A stretch of DNA of 64,000 nucleotides from Acetatifactor sp. (lineage in GTDB: Bacteria > Bacillota > Clostridia > Lachnospirales > Lachnospiraceae). The notes beneath the pieces are model-generated. The model was not told the origin of the DNA. It saw nothing but the letters and a program-made list of their open reading frames with translations, and ran no database searches. Made by a program: the position numbers and the translations under genes. How positions within the stretch are numbered: the first letter of the stretch is position 1; each line of letters begins with the position of its first letter. The stretch spans positions 115,244-179,243 of the forward strand of contig JAILLF010000007.1 in the NCBI GenBank assembly GCA_024693365.1, written 5' to 3'. This document shows positions 17,371-25,523 of this stretch, piece after piece.

Positions 17371-17808
17371 ATGATCAAATTAGAACCAGTCACCAAAGAA
17401 AACCTGGATGACGTGCTTGCGCTGAGGGTAGCAGAAACGCAGGAAGGCTTTGTGTCGTCAAACGCAGAATCCTTAGCCCAGGCCTACGTATATTCTGAGA
17501 CGGCGTGGCCCTTTGCCGTGTACGATGATGAGGTCTTGGTCGGATTTATCATGATGGGCTATTACGAAGCAAAGCATTATTATACACTTTGGAAATTCAT
17601 GATCGATCAGCGGTATCAGAACAAAGGGTACGGGCGAAAGGCATTGGAATTGGGTCTTGCGTTTATAAGGGAAAAATTTCATCCGGAGGAGATTTACACG
17701 GGAGTGGCGCCCGGAAACAGCGTGGCCAAGGGATTGTATGAGTCCGTTGGATTTGCGGACACGGGACTGCTTGAATACGGCATGGAAGAGATGTGCAAGA
17801 AATACTAA
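17371..17808 (+). CDS. GNAT acetyltransferase, spermidine/spermine type-like
   Basis: A 145-residue compact GNAT: 'YYTLWKFMIDQRYQNKGYGRKAL' holds the strand and CoA loop, and 'GNSVAKGLYESVGF' closes the fold. The overall pattern ('VGFIMMGYYE...LWKFMID') resembles PaiA/BltD-type polyamine acetyltransferases, which detoxify spermidine, but the substrate is inferred only from resemblance. A GGGGGG/AAGGAG-rich ribosome site precedes ATG 17371. Confidence 0.75.
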   Translation: MIKLEPVTKENLDDVLALRVAETQEGFVSSNAESLAQAYVYSETAWPFAVYDDEVLVGFIMMGYYEAKHYYTLWKFMIDQRYQNKGYGRKALELGLAFIREKFHPEEIYTGVAPGNSVAKGLYESVGFADTGLLEYGMEEMCKKY

Positions 17809-17836
17809 AGATTTAACAGAAAGAAGAGCGAAAGAC

Positions 17837-18328
17837 ATGACTAACGTGATTTTGTTAAATGGGCCGTCCTCAGCAGGAAAATCGACACTCTCCAAGGAGT
17901 TATGTCAAAGGTTAGCAGAGACCGGCGTGGAAGCCGAGATTATATCGATAGATGACTACATGATCACGGATCCGAAGGAGACCATTTACGAGGATGATAT
18001 TTATGAGATCATGCCTCCCATGTGCGAAGGCATGAAATGTGTATTGCTGGATGGAAAGACGTTGATCGTCGATCATGCGATCACGAGCGAGAGGATTTAC
18101 GAGGCATTTATGGATGCGGCAAAGGGCTATGAAGTCCTTACGGTAAAGGTAACCTGTGACTTGGAGATCCTCCGGAGGAGAGAGCGGGAGCGGGGTGACA
18201 GGTGCCCTGGATCTGCAGAGGCATCCCTGCAATATTTATGGCCCAAGGAAGGATATGATCTATGTATTGACAGCGGGATGCACTCCGCGGAGGAGAATGC
18301 AAAGACAATCATGGAAAAGCTTGGGTAG
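17837..18328 (+). CDS. Chloramphenicol phosphotransferase-like P-loop kinase
   Basis: A 163-residue protein. Walker A is 'NGPSSAGKST' at residues 8-17, 'LIVDHAIT' is the acidic catalytic strand and 'RRRERERGDR' the lid. It belongs to the same CPT-like group as the gene at 7038, yet the two share little beyond motifs, so they are not recent duplicates. 'EIISIDDYMI' near residue 40 is typical for the family. The substrate is unknown. Confidence 0.7.
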   Translation: MTNVILLNGPSSAGKSTLSKELCQRLAETGVEAEIISIDDYMITDPKETIYEDDIYEIMPPMCEGMKCVLLDGKTLIVDHAITSERIYEAFMDAAKGYEVLTVKVTCDLEILRRRERERGDRCPGSAEASLQYLWPKEGYDLCIDSGMHSAEENAKTIMEKLG

Positions 18329-18367
18329 TCAGATAAGCTAGGAAAGATTTGTTTGGAGGAAGGAAAG

Positions 18368-19336
18368 TTGACGGAAAAATATGCAATCCTGTCAGACGTA
18401 CATGGGAATCATCCGGCGCTTGCAGCAGTGCTGGAGGATGCAAAAAGCCGGGGGATCGATCAGTTCATCTTGGCAGGTGATTATTGCTTGAGCGGTGCCT
18501 GGCCAAATGAATGCATTCAGACGATGAGGGAAATCGGAAGGAAGCAGATCATCCGGGGGAACGAAGAGAAATATCTCGAGAATCTGATCGGGAAGGACCA
18601 GAGCACCTGGACGGACGGTCAGATGCAGATTTCGTACTGGAATTTCCGGAATATCAAAAAAGAGAATTTGGATTACGTATTGGCATTGCCGCAGACGACG
18701 GAGTTTGAATGCAATGGCGTGAAGATCCACGTGGCGCATTCCTCGGACGCTTTTATCGGGGAGTATGAATTCTCGCATTTTGGTCCTGGAATCTTTTCGA
18801 AAAAGTATGAAAGCGTGGAGGCGACGCCTGAGATCGTAAAGAAGGACATGCATGCCATATTGGATGCGGACGATGATTTCCATGCAAAAGTGGCGGCTCT
18901 GGAAGACGGGGTTTACGTCTTTGGACACAGCCACGTGCAGTGGAGTTACAAGGCAAGTGACGGGAACGTGCTGCTGGTCAATCCAGGCTCCTGCGGACTG
19001 CCGCTGGATGCGATCAAAAATAGTTTGCCTTATTCGATCCTGACGGTCACGGAGGATGGGGAAATCTCAGTGGAAGAAATCAGGGTACCGTTTTCCATGG
19101 CGGAATACGTCGAGGAGGTCAAGAAGACGACGCAGTATGCGGAAGCAAACGTATGGAGCAAGGTGATCTTCCAAGAGCTTTTGACGGCGAGGGAACACCT
19201 GATGTTTTTCTTATGGTTTGCGGATGCGTTTGCAAACGAAATGGGCGACCACCAAAGACCGTTCACCGTCGGGACCTGGGAAAAGGCATACGAAGCCTGG
19301 ATAACATATCACGGGGACGTGTTTACTGACACGTGA
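18368..19336 (+). CDS. Calcineurin-like metallophosphoesterase
   Basis: A 322-residue protein from TTG 18368 with GGAGGAAGG upstream. The metal motifs are in order: 'LSDVHGN', 'AGDYCL', 'IRGNEE' and 'VFGHSHVQW'. This matches YfcE/MJ0936-like phosphodiesterases with a long C-terminal helical extension. Its last ~9 codons and TGA fall inside a GTGTCACGGGGACGTG-type repeat (19309-19336), so the native C-terminus may have been replaced. The substrate is unknown. Confidence 0.75.
   Translation: MTEKYAILSDVHGNHPALAAVLEDAKSRGIDQFILAGDYCLSGAWPNECIQTMREIGRKQIIRGNEEKYLENLIGKDQSTWTDGQMQISYWNFRNIKKENLDYVLALPQTTEFECNGVKIHVAHSSDAFIGEYEFSHFGPGIFSKKYESVEATPEIVKKDMHAILDADDDFHAKVAALEDGVYVFGHSHVQWSYKASDGNVLLVNPGSCGLPLDAIKNSLPYSILTVTEDGEISVEEIRVPFSMAEYVEEVKKTTQYAEANVWSKVIFQELLTAREHLMFFLWFADAFANEMGDHQRPFTVGTWEKAYEAWITYHGDVFTDT
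19309..19336. repeat. Half-copy of the GTGTCACGGGGACGTG palindrome family, forming a gene end
   Basis: 'TCACGGGGACGTGT', three to six bases and 'ACACGTG' closely match one arm of the 36-bp perfect inverted repeat at 55362-55437. Here it encodes the final residues and the stop codon of the metallophosphoesterase. Confidence 0.6.
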
Positions 19337-19351
19337 GGGAGTGAAAGGAAA

Positions 19352-20731
19352 GTGAATGTAAAATTAGGGTTTTGTGAAGAAGAGATAACGCCCAAGCGGC
19401 CAGTTCCCTTGGTTGGATTCTACCGCGAGGATGACATGTCCAGAGGTGTACGGAAGCCATTGCTTGCGCAGGTATCCGTCTGGGAGGAATGGTTCGGGGA
19501 TTCCGGCGAGGAAGCTGGAGCAAAAGAGCGTTGCGTCTTGATTGCAATTGACAGCATAGGATTTACGACGGAGCTGACGAATGCGCTGCGGGATCAGGTT
19601 GGTAGAGAGCTTGGCGTCTCCCGCGAAAAGGTCATGGTTTGTTTTTCCCACACGCATGCGGCGCCAGATGCCGCGATTGCGGAAGGGTATTTCGACTTTG
19701 CGTGCAAGAAAGTGCTTTCTGCGGCGAAAAAGGCACAAAATGGCATGGAATGCGTGAACGTACGATTCGAGAACGGAAGGGCACAGATTGGCGTCAACAG
19801 GCGCGCAGGGAACGATGCCCTGGATGACAGGGTTGGCATCCTGGAAGCGTTTGGAGAGCGGGAAGAAAGAAGGCTGATGCTCCTGCGCGTGACGGCTCAC
19901 GGAAACGTTTTGAAGGCAGACAATTACCTGGTTTCGCCGGATTATTTCGGGGACGTGAGGGAGCTGCTTTCAGAAAAATATGGTTGCCCGGTGATGGTAA
20001 TCCAGGGCGCCGCGGGTAATATCGCACCGAAATATTTTTGCTCGAAGAATACGCCGGCAGACGCGCAGGGACCGCAGTTTGTCAGGTCGGAAAATGCTCT
20101 GACAATGATGGCGGAGGAACTTTGCAGGAGCGTGGAAAAGGCGATTTTGGAAAGAATTCCAAAGAATTCCGTCGAAAACAAAAACGCAAGCGGAGGACCA
20201 GCCCTTCAGGCGTACTCTAAGGAATTGACGCTGCGAAGCGTTCTTCCATCCATGGAGCGGGCGAAGGAGATCGCCGGGGAAGCGATGGAGAAGTGTCACA
20301 TTGATGGCACCGACTGGCTTGCGGAGCTTTCGAGACTTCACGCGCAGGGCATATCCGTGCAGGAAGAGAAGACGGAAGTCCAATATTTCCAGATCGCGCA
20401 GTTTTGCCTGTGCGGCATGGCGTATGAGCTCATGACGGAGTTTGCCTTGACGGCGGCCAGGGGCCTCGAGGATGAATACTTTTATCTAAACGGTTATACG
20501 AACGGCATTCTCTCTTATTTCCCGACGAAGGAAGAGTATGACCTTGGCGGATATGAGGTATATTGGTCTTTGCTGATCTATCATAAATCCTTTCACAGGG
20601 TCTTTCCGTTTGAGAGAGAAGAGGCGGATCGGGTGACGGAATTTGTGATGGAAAACGCACCTGCAGGAAGGGCAAAAAACAAGGCGTCAGGGAAAAATAT
20701 GGTTGGTGAGAAAATTCCGTTAACGTTATAA
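19352..20731 (+). CDS. Neutral/alkaline ceramidase-like protein (cytosolic, short form)
   Basis: A 459-residue protein. The beginning 'KLGFCEEEITPKRPVPLVGFY' and then 'CFSHTHAAPD' (zinc-binding histidines) and 'VIQGAAGNIAPKYF' follow the pattern of the neutral ceramidase N-terminal domain family. The C-terminal immunoglobulin-like domain of true ceramidases is absent and no signal peptide is present, so a cytosolic amidase or esterase of unknown substrate is more likely. The GTG start at 19352 is preceded by AAGGAAA, 15 bases after the previous gene. Confidence 0.65.
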   Translation: MNVKLGFCEEEITPKRPVPLVGFYREDDMSRGVRKPLLAQVSVWEEWFGDSGEEAGAKERCVLIAIDSIGFTTELTNALRDQVGRELGVSREKVMVCFSHTHAAPDAAIAEGYFDFACKKVLSAAKKAQNGMECVNVRFENGRAQIGVNRRAGNDALDDRVGILEAFGEREERRLMLLRVTAHGNVLKADNYLVSPDYFGDVRELLSEKYGCPVMVIQGAAGNIAPKYFCSKNTPADAQGPQFVRSENALTMMAEELCRSVEKAILERIPKNSVENKNASGGPALQAYSKELTLRSVLPSMERAKEIAGEAMEKCHIDGTDWLAELSRLHAQGISVQEEKTEVQYFQIAQFCLCGMAYELMTEFALTAARGLEDEYFYLNGYTNGILSYFPTKEEYDLGGYEVYWSLLIYHKSFHRVFPFEREEADRVTEFVMENAPAGRAKNKASGKNMVGEKIPLTL

Positions 20732-20780
20732 TAACCTTTTAAGGGTTTATGCCACTATGAGATTAGGGGGGACAAGGATC

Positions 20781-21782
20781 ATGACCAATGAAGAGTTAAA
20801 GAAATATTATTTTGGAGCATATAGTTTTGAGGAGACCGAGGACGGCTATTTGCAGGCGTTCCAGTATACGAAGGCGCAGATGGATTACTTTCAGGGCGCA
20901 TTTGATTTCTGGTATGACAGATGCATGGCATCCACGTCGAAGACGATCGAGCTGAACACGGAGGCCACGAAGGTTTCTTTTGATTTCAAGATCATTTGGA
21001 TGGGTTCGCCGGACTCCTTTGAGCTTCAGGTGGATGGGCAGATCACGAAGATCGCTTACGTGATGGACTTCATGAAAGAGGGGATGCCTGAGCCTGATTT
21101 CTCAAAGGGATTTCCCGGATGGAATCTTCCGAAGGAGGGAAGGATCGAGTGGGAGCTTCCTGAGGGCAAAAAATCCGTGGTGATTTATCTGCCTGCGGAT
21201 GCTACCGTAGTCGTGCGTAATTTTGAGGTGAATGCGCCTGCGGAGAGACCTGCAAAGAACGAGAAGGTGCTGTGGCTTGGCGATTCCATCACCCAGGGCT
21301 TTGGACCGCTTCGCTCCGGCCAGACCTACGTCACCGTTGCGAACAGAATCCTGAATTATGACATTGTCAATCAGGGCATCGGCGGCTATGTCTATGACAA
21401 GAAATCCCTAATGAAGATGGACGGATATCAGCCCGACAAGATCATCGTTGCGCTTGGAACGAATCAATACGGATCGGAGACCATGACGGACGTGGAGGAG
21501 TATTATGAAACCCTGACCGGCATTTATGGCAATGAGATCCCGATCCTGTGCATTTCGCCGATCTGGAGAGGCGACGTGCCCGAGCACTATGAGAAATTTG
21601 TGAGCTTCTGCGAGAACGTCAAGAAGATCGCCGGAAGCTATCAAAACGTAACCGTTGTTGATGGGTTCACGCTTGTGCCCCATCTGAAGGAATACTATTT
21701 GGATAATTTACATCCGAATTGTCTGGGGACGGAAAATTATGGGAGAAACCTGGTGGAGGCAATTCGCAACATTGGGTTTTAA
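20781..21782 (+). CDS. SGNH/GDSL hydrolase with N-terminal beta domain
   Basis: A 333-residue protein. Residues ~165-333 are an SGNH hydrolase: block I 'WLGDSITQGF' with the catalytic serine, block III 'GTNQYG' and block V 'LDNLHPN' with the Asp/His pair. The first ~160 residues look like a beta-sandwich, as in carbohydrate esterase family 2-like enzymes. No signal peptide is visible, so it would deacylate a cytosolic or imported substrate. ATG 20781 follows a GGGGGGA site; a weak TATAAT at 20727 could provide its own promoter. Confidence 0.75.
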   Translation: MTNEELKKYYFGAYSFEETEDGYLQAFQYTKAQMDYFQGAFDFWYDRCMASTSKTIELNTEATKVSFDFKIIWMGSPDSFELQVDGQITKIAYVMDFMKEGMPEPDFSKGFPGWNLPKEGRIEWELPEGKKSVVIYLPADATVVVRNFEVNAPAERPAKNEKVLWLGDSITQGFGPLRSGQTYVTVANRILNYDIVNQGIGGYVYDKKSLMKMDGYQPDKIIVALGTNQYGSETMTDVEEYYETLTGIYGNEIPILCISPIWRGDVPEHYEKFVSFCENVKKIAGSYQNVTVVDGFTLVPHLKEYYLDNLHPNCLGTENYGRNLVEAIRNIGF

Positions 21783-21828
21783 GGTGAAAACGTGTCATTA
21801 GACACATTAGAAAGTGAAGTGAGACAAA

Positions 21829-24189
21829 ATGAAATTACCGGAAAGTTTTTATGAAGTTGCAAAAGATTATGGGGTGCCGAAGGAGGAGATTCTTTTTGGT
21901 GCCATTGCGGATTTTGACGAGGAATACAGATTTGCGGATACGGTGGTTGCGTTGACGAAGGAAAAGCTCCTGGTGGCGGCGTACCCGTATCGTGAGAAGG
22001 AAGAGTTTCGGCTTGGCGGCTACGGCGGCCTGCATAAGGACATCACGCTCGAGGGCAAGCCTGCCCTGACGATTTATCCGCTGGATAAGGTGGAGAAGCT
22101 GACGGTCCTTCGTCAGATCAGCACGGGCGTTCTGATGGGAGAGATCGAGGGCGCGGAGCGCTTTATCTGTCAGTTCTCCAACACGAAGCAGGGATACTTC
22201 CACAAGCTGACAGACCTGCTGAAAAAGATTAAAGACAAGGAAGAGATCAAGGACGAAGACCTTGACGTGGAAAAGGGCAAGGAGGTTTGCCCGAAATGTG
22301 GCATGCTGTATCCCGATCAAGAGCGAAAGGTTTGCCCGAAGTGTCTCGACAAGAGATCGGTGCTTTTTCGCATCATGGGATATTTTAAGCCGTATCGCCT
22401 GCAGCTGTGCGTGATGGTGCTCTGCTATCTGGGCAACGTGGGGTTAAACCTTGCATGGCCGTATCTTAGCGGTACAATCCTGTATGACAAAGTGCTTGCA
22501 AAGGATCCGAAATTTGTGGAATTTTTAAGACTCCCTGTCGGAAGCTTTGTGACGGCGCTGGTGATGGTCGTGATCGCCATGATTGTGGCAAAGATGCTCG
22601 GTCAGTTCTTTGGCATTTTGCAGGGCGTGATGACGGCGAACGTCGCACCGCACGTGGTGGGAACCATCAAGAGCCAAACCTTTACGGCGATGGGGAGACT
22701 GTCCATCAGTTTCTTTACGAGACGCCAGACGGGTGGCCTGATGACCAGGGTTTGTGATGACGCTGAGCAAATTTCCTCATTTTTCATTGACGGCATCCCG
22801 TACTTTTTTATCAACGTACTGACGCTCGTCGTGACCACGGTGGTAATGTTTGTGCTGAATCCGATCCTGGCGCTGGCGTGCGTGATTTTGATGCCTTTGC
22901 TTGTCATCATGAGCTATAACATGCTGCCGCATCTTTGGCATTATTACGGCAAGCGTCACCGTGCAAACAGACGCATGAACAGCCAGATCAACGAGAACCT
23001 GACCGGTGCCCGCGTAGTCAAGGCATTTGGCCGCGAGCAACAGGAGATTGGTCGCTTTGGCAAGAATAATAAGAGAGTGCAGAATTCCGAGGTGGATCTT
23101 GCACATTATGACAACAAGTTTTTTGCTCTGTACTATTCCGTGGAGGATACCATTTCCTTCCTGGTGTGGGCAGTCGGCGGCGCGCTGATGATCAGCGGCT
23201 TTGTGGCGGCTGCAAAGGGAAATCCCAATGGCGGATTCCTTGGCGCGCAGAACATTTCCCTGGGACTTTTGCTGACCTTTTCTGGCTACGTCGGTCAGAT
23301 GAAAGGACCTCTGGAGTTCATGTCGCACATCATTCGCTGGTACACGAACTGTATGAACTGCGGACAGAGACTATTTGAGATCATTGACGCCGTGCCGGAA
23401 GTGCGCGAGGTGAGGGATCCCTATCGCCCGGAGAAGCTACAGGGTGAAATTGAGTTAAAGAACGTGTCGTTCGGATATGAGCCGCATAAGCCGATTCTAA
23501 AGGAAATCAGCTTCCACGTGAATGCCGGCGAAGTGTTTGGCATCGTGGGAAGGTCCGGCGCGGGAAAATCCACGCTGGTAAACCTGATCTCCAGACTCTA
23601 TGACGTGGAGGAAGGAGAGGTGCTGGTAGACGGCGTGAACGTAAAGAAATATGGCTTTAAGGAGCTTCGGAAAAACGTGGCGATGGTAAGCCAGGAGACC
23701 TACATCTTTATGGGTACGGTGGCAGAGAACATCGCATACGCACGACCTGACGCAACGCGCCAGGAGATCATTTCTGCGGCCATGCAGGCGAGCGCGCATG
23801 ACTTTATCTGCAAAATGCCGGAAGGATATGACACGATCCTTGGTTCCTCAGGAAGATCACTTTCCGGAGGTGAGAAGCAGAGGATTTCGATTGCGAGGGC
23901 AATCCTTGCAGATCCGAAGATTCTGATCCTGGACGAGGCGACTTCCGCCGTGGATACGGAGACCGAACTTGCGATCCAAAAGTCGCTGGAGCGGCTGGAG
24001 AAGGGCAGAACCGTTATCTCCATTGCGCACAGGCTTTCCACGCTTCGCAACGCGACGCATCTGATCGTATTGGATGAGGGAAGACTGACAGAGTCCGGAA
24101 CGCATGAGGAACTGATGGCAAAGAAGGGAACCTACTATAAGCTGAACGAGCTGCAGACGAAGGCGTTGGCCATGAGGGGCCTGGAGTAA
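21829..24189 (+). CDS. ABC half-transporter with N-terminal PH-like domain and zinc ribbon
   Basis: A 786-residue protein. Residues 1-135 are a beta-rich PH-like domain. C154, C157, C169 and C172 ('CPKCGMLYPDQ...CPKC') form a zinc ribbon. Six membrane helices follow (~190-500), then an ATPase domain with Walker A 'GRSGAGKST' (~574), signature 'LSGGEKQR' (~678), Walker B 'ILILDEATS' and H-loop 'AHRLST'. This is exporter-type architecture. With the paralogue at 25524 it probably forms a heterodimer, and the DUF1854 gene sits between them. The cargo is unknown. Confidence 0.85.
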   Translation: MKLPESFYEVAKDYGVPKEEILFGAIADFDEEYRFADTVVALTKEKLLVAAYPYREKEEFRLGGYGGLHKDITLEGKPALTIYPLDKVEKLTVLRQISTGVLMGEIEGAERFICQFSNTKQGYFHKLTDLLKKIKDKEEIKDEDLDVEKGKEVCPKCGMLYPDQERKVCPKCLDKRSVLFRIMGYFKPYRLQLCVMVLCYLGNVGLNLAWPYLSGTILYDKVLAKDPKFVEFLRLPVGSFVTALVMVVIAMIVAKMLGQFFGILQGVMTANVAPHVVGTIKSQTFTAMGRLSISFFTRRQTGGLMTRVCDDAEQISSFFIDGIPYFFINVLTLVVTTVVMFVLNPILALACVILMPLLVIMSYNMLPHLWHYYGKRHRANRRMNSQINENLTGARVVKAFGREQQEIGRFGKNNKRVQNSEVDLAHYDNKFFALYYSVEDTISFLVWAVGGALMISGFVAAAKGNPNGGFLGAQNISLGLLLTFSGYVGQMKGPLEFMSHIIRWYTNCMNCGQRLFEIIDAVPEVREVRDPYRPEKLQGEIELKNVSFGYEPHKPILKEISFHVNAGEVFGIVGRSGAGKSTLVNLISRLYDVEEGEVLVDGVNVKKYGFKELRKNVAMVSQETYIFMGTVAENIAYARPDATRQEIISAAMQASAHDFICKMPEGYDTILGSSGRSLSGGEKQRISIARAILADPKILILDEATSAVDTETELAIQKSLERLEKGRTVISIAHRLSTLRNATHLIVLDEGRLTESGTHEELMAKKGTYYKLNELQTKALAMRGLE

Positions 24190-24214
24190 GGAAGAACTCG
24201 GGGGCCATGATAAA

Positions 24215-24392
24215 ACTCGGGGGTTGGCATGGACATAGCCTTCCAGGCACGTTCGCACTATGAGTGCAGCGTATCGGTACTAAGTTGTCTCGGGCTGAAT
24301 CCATTAAATTCGATGGATTCAGCCGAATACGCCAACTAAGTACCGACGCTTGGCACACATGCCTGGAAGGTTATACCCATGCCTCCCCCTCG
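24215..24392. repeat. Large (~180 bp) imperfect palindrome
   Basis: Outer arms 24228-24249 and 24360-24381 pair at about 19 of 22 positions; an inner pair (24274-24303 with 24313-24346) extends the fold to a short loop, and 'CTCGGGGGTTGGCATG' with its counterpart continues it outward. No coding frame spans it. It could be a non-autonomous mobile element or a very large structured RNA between two ABC operon genes. A smaller hairpin (24422-24436) follows. The rest of the 346-base gap before DUF1854 is an AG-rich purine tract. Confidence 0.7.
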
Positions 24393-24535
24393 AGGTTATC
24401 GCTGGCCGTAGTTACGCCAAGACGCTCATTGAGCGTGCATGGAGAAAAGAGAAGATAAAGAGAAGATAAAGGCAAGAGAGAAAAGACAAGAGAGAAAAGG
24501 CAAGAGAGTTAAGTGAAAGACAAGAGGAATGAATG

Positions 24536-25111
24536 ATGAGTGAAGACATGGATTTATTGGATTTGAATTTAGATGATGAGTTTAATGAGGAGGAGCTGAA
24601 GAAGGAGTCAGAAGAGCTTCTGGAGATGCGGTTCCTCACGAAGGAGAATGCGACTTTTGCAAGGACGGAGGGCGGCTTTGTGTCCCTGAAGTTTGGAGAC
24701 AAGGAATATAAGAGGATTGGCGTGTATCTGACGTTCCCGCTGACGAATCCGGAGGAGTTTATCTCCATCAGAGAGGCAGACGAGAAGGCGAAGGAAATCG
24801 GCATGATCGAGGATCTGAAGAGCCTTCCGAAGGATCAGCAGGAAATGATTCGTGATCAGATCAGACTGCGCTATTTTATGCCCGTGATCAAAAAGATCCT
24901 GGAAATCAAGGAAGAATACGGCTATGCATACTGGCACGTGGAGACGAGCTTTGGGGCTTGTCGATTTACGACGCACATGAGCGGCGACGTTGTGGTATCC
25001 CTCAGTGATTCCAGACTTTTGGTCAAGGACATTGACGGCAACCGCTACGAGATCCCTGACTTTTACGCACTGGGCGTGCAGGAGAAGAAAAAGCTGGATC
25101 TGTTTATTTAA
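24536..25111 (+). CDS. DUF1854 family protein
   Basis: A 191-residue acidic protein. After a charged N-terminal segment it has 'GGFVSLKFGDKEYKRIGVYL', 'LTNPEEFISIRE', 'YFMPVIKKILEIKEEYG' and 'FGACRFTTHMSGDVVVSLS', which I recognise as DUF1854. In some proteobacteria this domain accompanies ABC transporters near cyanophycin genes. Here it sits between two paralogous half-transporters, so a role as cytosolic accessory of that transporter is a reasonable inference. No transmembrane segment is present. ATG 24536 fits AGAGGA spacing best. Confidence 0.75.
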   Translation: MSEDMDLLDLNLDDEFNEEELKKESEELLEMRFLTKENATFARTEGGFVSLKFGDKEYKRIGVYLTFPLTNPEEFISIREADEKAKEIGMIEDLKSLPKDQQEMIRDQIRLRYFMPVIKKILEIKEEYGYAYWHVETSFGACRFTTHMSGDVVVSLSDSRLLVKDIDGNRYEIPDFYALGVQEKKKLDLFI

Positions 25112-25117
25112 TTTTGC

Positions 25118-25249
25118 ATGTTTTTGGACGGCTTGGGCGTAGCATGGGAGCCATTTGACGGCTTCACGGAAGATTTTGCCGGGATCGAGCCATTTGACGT
25201 CTTCACGGACGGTTTTGATGCGGATGAAAGAAAATTTTACTTCGTTTAA
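25118..25249 (+). CDS. Possible 43-residue small protein with a 13-residue internal repeat
   Basis: ATG 25118 to TAA 25247-25249. It contains 'EPFDGFTEDFAGI' followed by 'EPFDVFTDGFDAD', encoded by two 31-base direct repeats (25148-25178, 25187-25217; 39-base spacing). Substitutions mostly keep the reading frame, which favours coding. However no ribosome site precedes it. The rest of the 412-base gap holds another open frame up to TAA 25388 without a convincing start; both may be remnants of a lost gene. Confidence 0.3.
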   Translation: MFLDGLGVAWEPFDGFTEDFAGIEPFDVFTDGFDADERKFYFV

Positions 25250-25523
25250 AGGGGTGAAAATAGGAGAAAAAGGAAATTTGCGGTATTAATTTTGAGAAAA
25301 AAGCATCAGAACAGGATTTACGTGACCATTACGGAAGAAAAGACGGATAAAATTACCGCATATGTTTTAGAAATGAGGAATAAGCGATAAGAAATTTGAA
25401 GTGAAGGCAGAAATTACCGCACTATTTTAACACATGGATTATTTACGGTAAATAGATATGAAATGCTAAAGGTTTAGACGGTTACTAGTTAGGTTTTATG
25501 GAAAACAAGAAGGATTGAGAAAA

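Noticed and set aside
844..21782. Integron-type gene cassette array
   Set aside because: Same-strand small genes suggested it, but gaps between genes share no attC-like palindrome and no integrase is seen.
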